From the NCBI RefSeq assembly GCF_007904105.1, contig NZ_CP042325.1, forward strand, positions 1,426,001 through 1,490,000: a stretch of 64,000 nt of DNA, written 5' to 3'. Below are positions 35,218 to 43,309 of this stretch, piece by piece (positions within the stretch are counted from its first letter, which is position 1; each line of letters opens with the position of its first letter). The notes below the pieces were generated by a model that saw only the letters and a list, made by a program, of their open reading frames with translations, was not told the origin of the DNA and made no database searches. A program made the position numbers and the translations under genes. The stretch is from Corynebacterium sp. sy039. Lineage in GTDB: Bacteria > Actinomycetota > Actinomycetes > Mycobacteriales > Mycobacteriaceae.

Positions 35218-35994
35218 GTGGCTAAACTGCAGCAGCACCAAGAGATCGCAGCTCATCTCCGACAGCAAATTCGCACAGGTGTATTCTCCCCTGGTCAAGC
35301 AATTCCTTCAGAAGCCCAGCTATGCCAGCAATTTCATTGCGCCCGAGGCACAATTCGTCAAGCTATCGCAACACTACGCACCGAAGGCTTACTATCCTCA
35401 GGGCAAGGACGGCGATCCCGTGTCCTTGACACTGTCCCAACCCAATCCTTTGACGGAGTTATCTCTTTTTCACAGTGGTGTCAGAACTCCGGAATCGAAC
35501 CAGGTCAGCAAACTCAATGGGTTACTCGTCGTCCAGCCGGATCAGAATTGGCTGTGCGCCTGAATATCTCTGCTACCGATCAGATTGTCTCGGTATATCG
35601 TCTCCGACTTATGGATGGCGAACCTGCCATGGTAGAACGCCTCAACTATCCTCTGGAAGTAGGTAAGCACATTCTCATTTTTGATACTGATTCGGGATCC
35701 ATCTACCAACAACTCATCAACTCCGGTATCTCTATTGCCTACGCAATTCGCACCATTGATGCGATACCAGCAGCAGAAGAAGACGCCCGTTTACTTGGTG
35801 TTACTCCCGGAACTCCCCTACTGAGAGTGCGTCGCCATACTTTTTCCCAAGACGGTACCCCCATTGAAGCCTCCGACGATCGCTATCTCTCCCATATGGC
35901 AAATTTCACTATGACAACCGTACGTGGAACCCCCTCACCAATTTCTATGGTCAACGCACAAAACAACTCCGAAGATGATCCAATCAATGACTAG
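35218..35994 (+). CDS. GntR-family regulator (HutC/PhnF type, UTRA domain)
   Basis: Probable local regulator of the phosphonate genes. The N-terminal winged helix spans about residues 1-70 (EIAAHLRQQIRTGVFSPGQA, IPSEAQLCQQF, ARGTIRQAIATLRTEGLL), followed by a UTRA ligand-binding domain ending in TPIEASDDRYL. The start is uncertain: GTG at 35218 gives 258 aa and begins close to the domain, but the frame stays open back to about 35110 without a convincing ribosome site. It is transcribed divergently from hpnW with a palindrome between them, and the same palindrome occurs before phnD, fitting autoregulation and control of both operons. The ligand is probably a phosphonate, by context. Confidence 0.88.
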   Translation: MAKLQQHQEIAAHLRQQIRTGVFSPGQAIPSEAQLCQQFHCARGTIRQAIATLRTEGLLSSGQGRRSRVLDTVPTQSFDGVISFSQWCQNSGIEPGQQTQWVTRRPAGSELAVRLNISATDQIVSVYRLRLMDGEPAMVERLNYPLEVGKHILIFDTDSGSIYQQLINSGISIAYAIRTIDAIPAAEEDARLLGVTPGTPLLRVRRHTFSQDGTPIEASDDRYLSHMANFTMTTVRGTPSPISMVNAQNNSEDDPIND

Positions 35995-36017
35995 CTCAAG
36001 TAGTAGAATCACATTAC

Positions 36018-36027
36018 ACTAGCTAGT
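36018..36027. promoter_or_regulatory. Perfect palindrome upstream of the RpiR gene
   Basis: ACTAGCTAGT, a perfect 10-bp palindrome ending 20 bp before the RpiR ATG, directly preceded by ACATTAC. It could be an autoregulatory site or overlap the -10 region. Pattern only. Confidence 0.3.
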
Positions 36028-36047
36028 TTTATTTCTTGGATAGGTTC

Positions 36048-36893
36048 ATGTCTGCTGTCAAAAATATCGCCCTGCAACTCATCGGCAACGAACACTCTTT
36101 TACCAAATCAGAGCAAAAAATTGCACGAGTCCTACTCGCAGACTACCCTGCTGCAGGTTTATCAACCGTGGCATCTCTTGCCAATAAAGCAAAGGTAAGT
36201 GCGCCTACTGTCATCCGATTCATCAATGAACTTGGTTTTGCTAGCTATAAAGATTTTCAAGAATGTCTGCGCACAGAACTAAGTCAAAGAGAAACATCGA
36301 CGCTGCAACAAGTCTCTGATCAACAGGCACAGACTCCATCTGCGACTTCATCTGCATTAAATTTATTGCACCAAGTCGAATCATCTCTGATCACAATCCC
36401 AGAAAAAGAACTACAACAGGCAATTACCCTTCTTGGTGCTACCTCGAAAAAAATTTTTGCTACTGGTGGTGATTACTCATCAGTAGCTGCCGAACATCTT
36501 GTTCTCCAACTTATTCAGCTACGCCCATATGTCCACCTCTTACCGAGCAAAGCAATTCTGGCTGCGGCAACCCTATGTGATAGCAAAAAAGGCGACATAC
36601 TGTGCGTCTATGATGTTAGACGCTACAGTCCACATACATTGCGCATAACAAAAGCTGCGAAAGAATTAGGGATGAAAATTGTACTTTTCACCGATAAATG
36701 GCTTTCTCCTATCGCAAGTTTTGCTGATGTAGTCATTCCAGCAGAAGTTGAATCAGATAGTGCCAATGACAGTTCTGTTTCGCTTTTAGCTGTTACCGAG
36801 TATGTATGTAACCAGGTTGCAGCCACACTGACTCCCCTGGCTACAACCCGCTTAGAGAAACTCGATCAATTACGTTTGCGTATCGAATCCTAA
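36048..36893 (+). CDS. RpiR-family transcriptional regulator (HTH-SIS)
   Basis: 281-aa regulator with an N-terminal RpiR helix-turn-helix (KSEQKIARVLLADYP, TVASLANKAKVSAPTVIRFI, about 18-75) and a C-terminal SIS domain (about 110-250) for a phosphorylated ligand. Start ATG 36048 has GGATAGG upstream. Its 3' end overlaps the convergent M20 gene by 4 bp, so it faces the cassette it may control. The SIS domain suggests a phospho-sugar or other phosphorylated effector; which operon it regulates is inferred from position only. A role in the neighbouring phosphonate operon cannot be excluded. Confidence 0.9.
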   Translation: MSAVKNIALQLIGNEHSFTKSEQKIARVLLADYPAAGLSTVASLANKAKVSAPTVIRFINELGFASYKDFQECLRTELSQRETSTLQQVSDQQAQTPSATSSALNLLHQVESSLITIPEKELQQAITLLGATSKKIFATGGDYSSVAAEHLVLQLIQLRPYVHLLPSKAILAAATLCDSKKGDILCVYDVRRYSPHTLRITKAAKELGMKIVLFTDKWLSPIASFADVVIPAEVESDSANDSSVSLLAVTEYVCNQVAATLTPLATTRLEKLDQLRLRIES

Positions 36894-38077
36894 GGAGCAA
36901 GTATTTTTCTTGCTGCACCAAGATATCCTGAAGCCATAGTTAATGCCACACGACGCACGGCATCTTCATCAGGTAAAAACCGCGCATCATGCAGGTGAAT
37001 GTGCATATTATGCTCACTACCAGTACCAACAAAAGCCATTACTGATGGAACTGCAGCACTGAAGAATGAAAAATCATCAGCGCCCAAAGAACGCATAGGA
37101 GGTGCAAGCTCTAATCCTGCTTGTCGTAAAAAAACATCCATTTCCTTGCATAATTCCTCTGCATTATGCAAAACCGGTTCTCCTTGGCGATACTCTAACT
37201 TTGCAACTACTCCATAGGCAGATGCGATTCCTTGTGCTAACTCCGATAATGCTTGAACCAGCGTTTCTGCATCGTTTTTTCTCGTAGTGCGCATCGTAGC
37301 AGTAATTTTTCCTGTTTCAGGAAGAACATTTGCTCCTCCACTATCGACGATCATCTGCCCAACACTTACTAATGCAGGATTCATAGGATCCAATGTTCTA
37401 CGCACTACTTCTGGGATTGCTAGTGCTATTTGGGCAGTTGGAGCAACAATATCTTTTGCTTTATGCGGATAAGCACCATGACCGCCCTGGCCAGAGATAG
37501 AAAAATGCACTTCAGCTGCCGCAGCATTAACAACTCCCGCACCAGTTGCCACGCTGCCACAAGGTAATGAGGGATGAACGTGTGCACCTATTGCATACTG
37601 TATGTTTTGCTGCTCAAAAATACCACTTTTTTTGATATCTAATGCACCTGAGGGATATGTCTCTTCGCGAGGCTGCAAAATTGGTACTAAGGCAACAGGA
37701 AGATCGATCTGTCGTGCTGCTCGTATCACTGCACCTAAAGCAGCTAAATGCACGTCATGACCACAGGCGTGCATAGCCCCATTTGTAGCTGCCCACGTCA
37801 CACCGGTTTTCTCAGTGATAGCCAAAGCATCAAGTTCGCCACGAATAGCAACTGCAGGTCCTGTTTTCTTTCCGATTCTGGTATATGCGCCAGTAGTTGC
37901 GATAGTAGAAAATTCGCAACCAGTGTAAGCAATAATTTCTTGCGTTGTTTCTGACTCTTCACCAGAAACTCGTGGATTTTGATGCAGTCGTTTTCGCAAT
38001 TCCTGAGCCATACCTATTTCTGCAGAAAGTAGTTCATAAAACTTATCCGCAAAGCTATCTAGATCTCTCGCCATCAT
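36890..38077 (-). CDS. M20-family amidohydrolase (aminoacylase/carboxypeptidase type)
   Basis: 395-aa metal-dependent amidohydrolase. Motifs are GELDALAITE, MHACGHDVH (102-110), Glu pair REETYP (E138-E139) and the C-terminal GADDFSFFSA. It would hydrolyse an N-acyl or N-glutamyl type amide bond. The start overlaps the stop of the FluG-type amidohydrolase (ATGATG junction), and the gene is the last in the APC permease / GS-like / amidohydrolase / M20 operon. It is clearly diverged from the M20 protein at 18625-19875. The substrate is unknown. Confidence 0.92.
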   Translation of the reverse strand: MMARDLDSFADKFYELLSAEIGMAQELRKRLHQNPRVSGEESETTQEIIAYTGCEFSTIATTGAYTRIGKKTGPAVAIRGELDALAITEKTGVTWAATNGAMHACGHDVHLAALGAVIRAARQIDLPVALVPILQPREETYPSGALDIKKSGIFEQQNIQYAIGAHVHPSLPCGSVATGAGVVNAAAAEVHFSISGQGGHGAYPHKAKDIVAPTAQIALAIPEVVRRTLDPMNPALVSVGQMIVDSGGANVLPETGKITATMRTTRKNDAETLVQALSELAQGIASAYGVVAKLEYRQGEPVLHNAEELCKEMDVFLRQAGLELAPPMRSLGADDFSFFSAAVPSVMAFVGTGSEHNMHIHLHDARFLPDEDAVRRVALTMASGYLGAARKILAP

Positions 38078-39231
38078 TTCTCTTTATTCTCCAAGTGGTA
38101 TGCTCTCATAGCGTTACGATAGCCAATCATTTCTGCTACACGTTGTGCTTCGGCTATGGGCCACCCATGCTTTTCAATATATGTTTGTAAAACTTTTTCT
38201 AAGCCACACCGAAATAGTCTTGCCCCGGTGCAATAGAGCTCGCTTAATCCGAAAGCATCACTAGAAAAGAGCACTTTAGTAAACGGCGCTAGCTCAATAG
38301 ATTCAGCAATAATCGCTGTTGAGCGCGCCCCAGTGTAGTTTATTGCCAACCCCACATCGCAGTAGACGTGCGGAAAAACGTCCGCTAAATATCCCGCTTC
38401 TCTATGAAATGGGTAGCAGTGCAAGAGCATGATAGTTGCGCCATACTGTACAGATTTTCGTAACAGATCTGTCAGTAACAAAGGATTGCAGCGATGCAGA
38501 TCCACGTCGTTATCGCCATATCCAATGTGGAATTGGATAGGTAGCGATTTTTTAATGGCGAACCAGATAAGCGCTCGAATAATAGTGCTGTCTACTAATC
38601 TCGGGTGTTTATCGTCGGAAACGCTTTCATACCAACGACAAAGGGCATGATCCAATTCTGTATCTGTCGGTGCTTCGGGATTAAAGTCAAGCCCAATTCG
38701 ATACGCTGCAATGCTTTTCACGCCAATCGCTGTACGCAGTTTATGCTCTAACATTGTCGTAATCGCGTCCCATAAGATCTCTACTGGCAATGCTTGACGA
38801 CGATGTGCCATAGCAACTTCTTCTGCTACACGTTCCAGGCGCACAATCTCATAAACCTGTGCCTCCGCAGCACATCCCATTTCCTTAGCACCAAGAATAC
38901 GATCTGGTGCATGACCAGTTTCAATACCTAAAGTTGTCATGCGACTATCGCGTAACAAACGTTTATTAACTTCTCTCGCACCTAGCTCACGACGTTTTTC
39001 TAAGTATTCTTCAGCAGTAGCAAACCTTGGTAATCCCAAAATAGGTGCGCAATAATTCCTTATGGCAAATCCAATATGAGTATCAAATCTCGTAGTTCCT
39101 TTTGCTGGACCATACGTTGACTCTGATATCAATTCCTCAAAATCTTGTCGAGATAATTCCTGCTCTACGACTCCATGACAATGATGATCAAATAATTCCA
39201 GCTGACTAAGATCCAATTGTTTAGTAGACAC
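38074..39231 (-). CDS. FluG-type amidohydrolase (amidohydrolase-2 superfamily)
   Basis: 385-aa TIM-barrel metal hydrolase. Candidate metal ligands are in FDHHCHG near the N-terminus, FHIGYGD in the middle, LLHCYPFHREAG and FSSDAFGL (Asp) near the C-terminus. The sequence resembles the N-terminal half of fungal FluG and nodulin-type proteins, in which this domain is fused to a glutamine-synthetase-like domain; here the two are separate, adjacent, overlapping genes. Start GTG 39231 has GAGG 9 nt upstream; GTG at 39246 is an alternative. Likely works on the product of, or together with, the GS-like enzyme; the substrate is unknown. Confidence 0.85.
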   Translation of the reverse strand: MSTKQLDLSQLELFDHHCHGVVEQELSRQDFEELISESTYGPAKGTTRFDTHIGFAIRNYCAPILGLPRFATAEEYLEKRRELGAREVNKRLLRDSRMTTLGIETGHAPDRILGAKEMGCAAEAQVYEIVRLERVAEEVAMAHRRQALPVEILWDAITTMLEHKLRTAIGVKSIAAYRIGLDFNPEAPTDTELDHALCRWYESVSDDKHPRLVDSTIIRALIWFAIKKSLPIQFHIGYGDNDVDLHRCNPLLLTDLLRKSVQYGATIMLLHCYPFHREAGYLADVFPHVYCDVGLAINYTGARSTAIIAESIELAPFTKVLFSSDAFGLSELYCTGARLFRCGLEKVLQTYIEKHGWPIAEAQRVAEMIGYRNAMRAYHLENKEK

Positions 39232-40519
39232 GAGAATAAACCTCACATTGTTGTGCTAAAGAAAGACCTTGTAATGCCTCGCACTCATCACGCTTTATGG
39301 CGAGGAACGTACTGAGAAATTCTTGCGAAAACCACGATTTAACTATCTCATTCTCGGAAAGTTCTGTTAAAGCTGCAGGTAAACTATGCGGTAATTGTGC
39401 AAAATCTTTATGCTCACCATCAAGATCAAGCTCACCTTCTATTACAGGTTCCGGTGGTAGTTGCTCATGTAAACCTTGCATGCCTGCACGCAAAATACTG
39501 CCAATCAATAACCAGGGGTTCGCACCGATATCACTAGCTCGATACTCAAAATGCAACTGCGGTGCAGGGTCACGTCCATATAATTCATTTGTTGATGGGA
39601 TACGCAACAATGCTTCTCTATTATTTAGTCCTAGGTAAACACGAGCTGTTGACCAATTATTCGGTACAAGTCTCTTATAGCTGATAGTCAGTGGAGCGCA
39701 TAATGCCGAGAACGCAGGCGCATATTTAATAATTCCAGCAGCAAATTGTGCCGCCTTTTTACTGAGTCTTCCAGGCTGCGTGGGATCAAAACATACTGGT
39801 TTCCCCATCAAATCAGTCAGGCCAAAATGAACATGCACTCCATTGCCTACTGAATCAGGAGATACAAGTGGAGAAAAACTCACGTTTCTCTCTGCTTGCT
39901 CGAACACATCATGAATAAGCTCTCGTAATACGATAGCTCTATCTGCAGCTGTGACAGGATCTGCAGGACGTAATGTCATCTCAAACTGATGCTTACCATA
40001 CTCCGGCAGCCATGTTTCTGGTTCTAGACCAGCTTCTTTCGCGATATTCATCAACTGAGTTCCTATAGGTTCTGCGCGTCGAAAGTCTCTTAACGAGAAC
40101 GGGTGATGTTCTGTGGATTGGCTCGTATCCATAAACTCATGCTCAAATGCCACCGTCGCTCTAAGACCATAATCGGCTAAATCATTTACTGCACGTTTTA
40201 AGAATGTCCGCATACATGACGACCATTCTTTCCCATCTGGTTCCACTAAATCAGCAAGTACAATGTTGACGGTATGCATTGGTGTCTTGATCGTGCTCAG
40301 TGAAGTAGGATCTGGTCGTAGTCGCAAATCACCGCTAGAGCCAAAAGCAGATCCTGGTGCTATATGTCCTAATGCTCCTATCCCCAAGTTTGCCGGCACC
40401 CAGCCTAAAGACGACTTCGGTGAGTAATCGCTCATCAGCATCGCTCTACCTTTTGCTCGTGCTGAAATATCACTGGTAGCAACGAATAATAATTCAGTTG
40501 TGTTACTGGTGGCTTCCAT
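39221..40519 (-). CDS. Glutamine synthetase-like gamma-glutamyl ligase
   Basis: 432-aa protein of the GS-I fold but not canonical GlnA. Active-site elements are recognisable: EHEFMD for the first metal Glu pair, the HQFEMTLRP region, GNGVHVHFGL with the His ligands, NNWSTARVYLGLNNREALLR and FEYRASDIGANPWLLIGS. There is no adenylylation-loop Tyr motif like that of GlnA. Such proteins ligate glutamate to amines (as in isopropylamine or polyamine catabolism), or act in FluG-like pathways. Its stop overlaps the start of the FluG-type amidohydrolase by about 11 bp, and an APC permease precedes it, which suggests uptake and activation of an amine or amino acid. Confidence 0.88.
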   Translation of the reverse strand: MEATSNTTELLFVATSDISARAKGRAMLMSDYSPKSSLGWVPANLGIGALGHIAPGSAFGSSGDLRLRPDPTSLSTIKTPMHTVNIVLADLVEPDGKEWSSCMRTFLKRAVNDLADYGLRATVAFEHEFMDTSQSTEHHPFSLRDFRRAEPIGTQLMNIAKEAGLEPETWLPEYGKHQFEMTLRPADPVTAADRAIVLRELIHDVFEQAERNVSFSPLVSPDSVGNGVHVHFGLTDLMGKPVCFDPTQPGRLSKKAAQFAAGIIKYAPAFSALCAPLTISYKRLVPNNWSTARVYLGLNNREALLRIPSTNELYGRDPAPQLHFEYRASDIGANPWLLIGSILRAGMQGLHEQLPPEPVIEGELDLDGEHKDFAQLPHSLPAALTELSENEIVKSWFSQEFLSTFLAIKRDECEALQGLSLAQQCEVYSRVY

Positions 40520-40579
40520 TTTCCTATACCTTGCTTTCTATTATCTTGCTTTCGGTTGCTGTTTTTCGTGTCTTTATCT

Positions 40580-41998
40580 CTATATAGGATTCTTATCCCT
40601 CATTTCTTTGCCTATTTTTTCTGCTAATCGTGGTCGAGCTGTGGCTATTACTATTCCTAAAAAGCACCATGCCCCAGCTATATACGGGAAATAAGTAAAA
40701 GGTGCGCTTTGATCATGTATCTGAATGAAATAGACAAAAAGCAGGTAGCACAGTGCAAGTATCGGAATAAAAATTTCATAGCGCGGTATAGCGCGACGAG
40801 ATTGCAAAATGAAAAATATAACGCCTAACGACGTGGTGGCATAGGCAACTACCATGCATAGGGTGCCGATTGTTGCTAAGTAATAATAAATATCTACGCT
40901 TGACATTCCCATCAGCCCTAATGCAAGAGCTGATCCGACAGCTAGAATTATGCAAAACCAGACAGCATAAAGCGGAATCGCGTGTTTTTTCGAGATATAA
41001 GCAAAAACTCGTGGTCCGCAATCATCACGCGCTAAGGCATAGAGCAGACGTGAAGCTGCTGCAGTTGAACTTAAAAAAGCAGCTAGAGCCACACAGAATG
41101 CAACAGCTGCCATCCCCACAGCAAAACCGTGGTTGATATAGCGCGTAGACAGTTCAGTTAACGCTGATGAAGAAGAACTAAAAGCTGCTATTCCTTGTGA
41201 GTCTGTGCCAAAACCAATGGTAACTGCGAACATTACAAAGATGTATGTTATCCCGCCTAAGACAACTGCATAGAGCAGAGAGCGCGGCACTATTTTCGTT
41301 GGATTGTGTGTTTCTTCTCCTAAGGCACTCCCAGACTCAAAACCTGCCCATGATAAAAATGCAAACACGGATGCAGTGATAATCGTCGTCCAGCGTGAGT
41401 TTCCAGGGGTGAATACGGAAAAATCTATTCCGGTTTTTACTGGTGCACTGTCTATATCTGTTCCTACTTTTATGAGAATAAAAATTGCAAGGAAAAGCAT
41501 GGAAGCAATTCCGATGAAGCCCACTGAGAGCAGAAATCGTGCTGTTATTTTCGATTCCCGGCTGTTGAGAAATAACCCAATCGCCAGCACAAATACAGCA
41601 ATGAACATCCATTGCTGACCGTCTAGTTCAATCCCTAATTCTGCAAAGAAAGCAGTGCCAAAAACTGCACATGCGCCGACGATACACATAGAAAAGCATA
41701 TGTAAGTTCCGAGTAAAACCCACCCACCAAAGAATCCAGCACGTGGGCCTATAGTTAGTCCTGCTAATGCATAAATTGATCCAGAATGACCGATAAAACC
41801 AGTTAAGCGAATAAAGCTATACGCCACTAATAGTGTGCCGATGAAGGCCAGACAAAAAGTAAAGGGAACTGATTTTCCTACTAAACCAGCGATGCCAATT
41901 CCGTTGAGAGACATAGCCATAACTGGTCCCATGAATCCCAATGATATGGCCGTAATTTCCCATGTTTTTAATGTTCTTTGAGTTGGTTCATGATCCAT
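40580..41998 (-). CDS. APC-family amino acid/amine permease
   Basis: 472-aa transporter with about 12 membrane segments and APC features (SLGFMGPVMAMSLNGIG at helix 1, WAGFESGSALGEETHNPTKIVPRSL around helix 6). First gene of the minus-strand cassette that continues with the GS-like ligase, FluG-type amidohydrolase and M20 amidohydrolase; it probably imports their substrate. Start ATG 41998 has AGGAG upstream. It is divergent from fruK across a 315-bp AT-rich region. Confidence 0.92.
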   Translation of the reverse strand: MDHEPTQRTLKTWEITAISLGFMGPVMAMSLNGIGIAGLVGKSVPFTFCLAFIGTLLVAYSFIRLTGFIGHSGSIYALAGLTIGPRAGFFGGWVLLGTYICFSMCIVGACAVFGTAFFAELGIELDGQQWMFIAVFVLAIGLFLNSRESKITARFLLSVGFIGIASMLFLAIFILIKVGTDIDSAPVKTGIDFSVFTPGNSRWTTIITASVFAFLSWAGFESGSALGEETHNPTKIVPRSLLYAVVLGGITYIFVMFAVTIGFGTDSQGIAAFSSSSSALTELSTRYINHGFAVGMAAVAFCVALAAFLSSTAAASRLLYALARDDCGPRVFAYISKKHAIPLYAVWFCIILAVGSALALGLMGMSSVDIYYYLATIGTLCMVVAYATTSLGVIFFILQSRRAIPRYEIFIPILALCYLLFVYFIQIHDQSAPFTYFPYIAGAWCFLGIVIATARPRLAEKIGKEMRDKNPI

Positions 41999-42313
41999 TG
42001 TCTGCTCCTAATTAATCATGAATCGAGAAATAACATTTAGTAACAAACATTACAAAATGTCATTATCATAATTATTTGTAATAAATAATAAACATCCTCC
42101 ATGAAAATCATTGGACTTTCTAGCAAATTATAGAAATTAATCACCCAACACCACCCCCATTACAAAAATAACCCCACAGAAATAAACACAAAACAACACA
42201 GTCACATTGACAATCAGACATAAGCAGACAAGTATTGATGGTGTATATCATGCACATCGCATATATCGCATACGTCGCGCGAATAAAGATACATAAGATA
42301 AGGTCGCTACTCC
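41999..42313. promoter_or_regulatory. Divergent intergenic region between the APC permease and fruK
   Basis: About 315 bp without a gene and strongly AT-rich. Close to the permease side is the inverted repeat ACATTACAAAATGT (42047-42060, arms of 5 bp), flanked by related TAATG/TGTTA words. Toward fruK, TTGACA (42207-42212) is followed by TATTGAT (from 42233) with a long spacer, and ATCGCAT is repeated near 42257-42272. These could be the permease operator and the fru promoter; none is certain. Confidence 0.35.
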
Positions 42314-43282
42314 ATGATCGTGACTCTCACACCAAATCCAAGCATTGACGCTACCGTCACTCTTTCTTCCCCACTCGAACTAGGCACTGTTAATCGAGCA
42401 CAATCAATAAGCCATGTTGCTGGCGGCAAAGGCATCAATGTGTCTCATGCCATTCATAAAGCACAAAAAGCAACACACGCACTCTTTCCTGCTGCACAGC
42501 ATGATCAATTTATTAACCTCTTGGAGGAAATAGCCGTACCGTATAGCCGCATTACGCTTGACGACAAGGTTCGAGTAAACACCACAATCACTGATCCCCA
42601 CGGAGTAACCACTAAGCTCAACGGGACAGGACCTCATCTTAGTAGCACGCATCAAACACAGCTGATGAGTGCGTTACTTGATAAAGCAGCGCACGCAAAT
42701 TGGGTGGTTCTTGCAGGATCACTACCCCAAAACACGCCTGTAGATTTCTACGCTGCACTTTGCCAGGTTCTACGCAAAGAACTACCTCACGTACGTATCG
42801 CTGTTGATACTTCCGACGCACCGCTAAAAGCACTCGGGAAACATCTTCATCACGCAGCACCTAACTTGCTTAAACCCAATGGATTAGAATTAGGCCAGCT
42901 CGTCGGCTGCGATGGTAATGCTTTAGAAAATGCAGCACGACAAGGAAATTTCAGCGATATCATTAAAGCAACTCACACCATCATTAGTCGGGGTGTTTCT
43001 GAAGTATTAGTAACCCTAGGCGATGCAGGTGCTCTTCTTGCCACCAGTTCTGGTATCTGGCACGCAAGTCCACCCCCTATTACAGTTGTATCTACCGTTG
43101 GCGCAGGTGACTGCTGTTTAGCAGGATATCTCATGGCCCGAGCTGAAGGAAAAACTTTTGCCCAAGCATTGCAACAAGCAGTTGCCTATGGCTCTGCTGC
43201 CACAGCACTACCTGGGACTACTATTCCGACACCAGAGCTGATCAATACCACAGATACTGTTATCACAGAACTAGCCTTTTAA
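42314..43282 (+). CDS. fruK: 1-Phosphofructokinase
   Basis: PfkB-family kinase converting fructose-1-phosphate to fructose-1,6-bisphosphate. The 322-aa protein begins MIVTLTPNPSIDATV, has the sugar-binding VAGGKGINVS (36-45) and the catalytic GAGD (263-266, Asp266) in TVGAGDCCLAGYL. It precedes the fructose PTS gene fruA by 27 bp. A fruR regulator, which commonly leads this operon, is not present here; control may come from elsewhere. Confidence 0.95.
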   Translation: MIVTLTPNPSIDATVTLSSPLELGTVNRAQSISHVAGGKGINVSHAIHKAQKATHALFPAAQHDQFINLLEEIAVPYSRITLDDKVRVNTTITDPHGVTTKLNGTGPHLSSTHQTQLMSALLDKAAHANWVVLAGSLPQNTPVDFYAALCQVLRKELPHVRIAVDTSDAPLKALGKHLHHAAPNLLKPNGLELGQLVGCDGNALENAARQGNFSDIIKATHTIISRGVSEVLVTLGDAGALLATSSGIWHASPPPITVVSTVGAGDCCLAGYLMARAEGKTFAQALQQAVAYGSAATALPGTTIPTPELINTTDTVITELAF

Positions 43283-43309
43283 TCTTCTCACAACTCGACA
43301 GAAAGAAAC

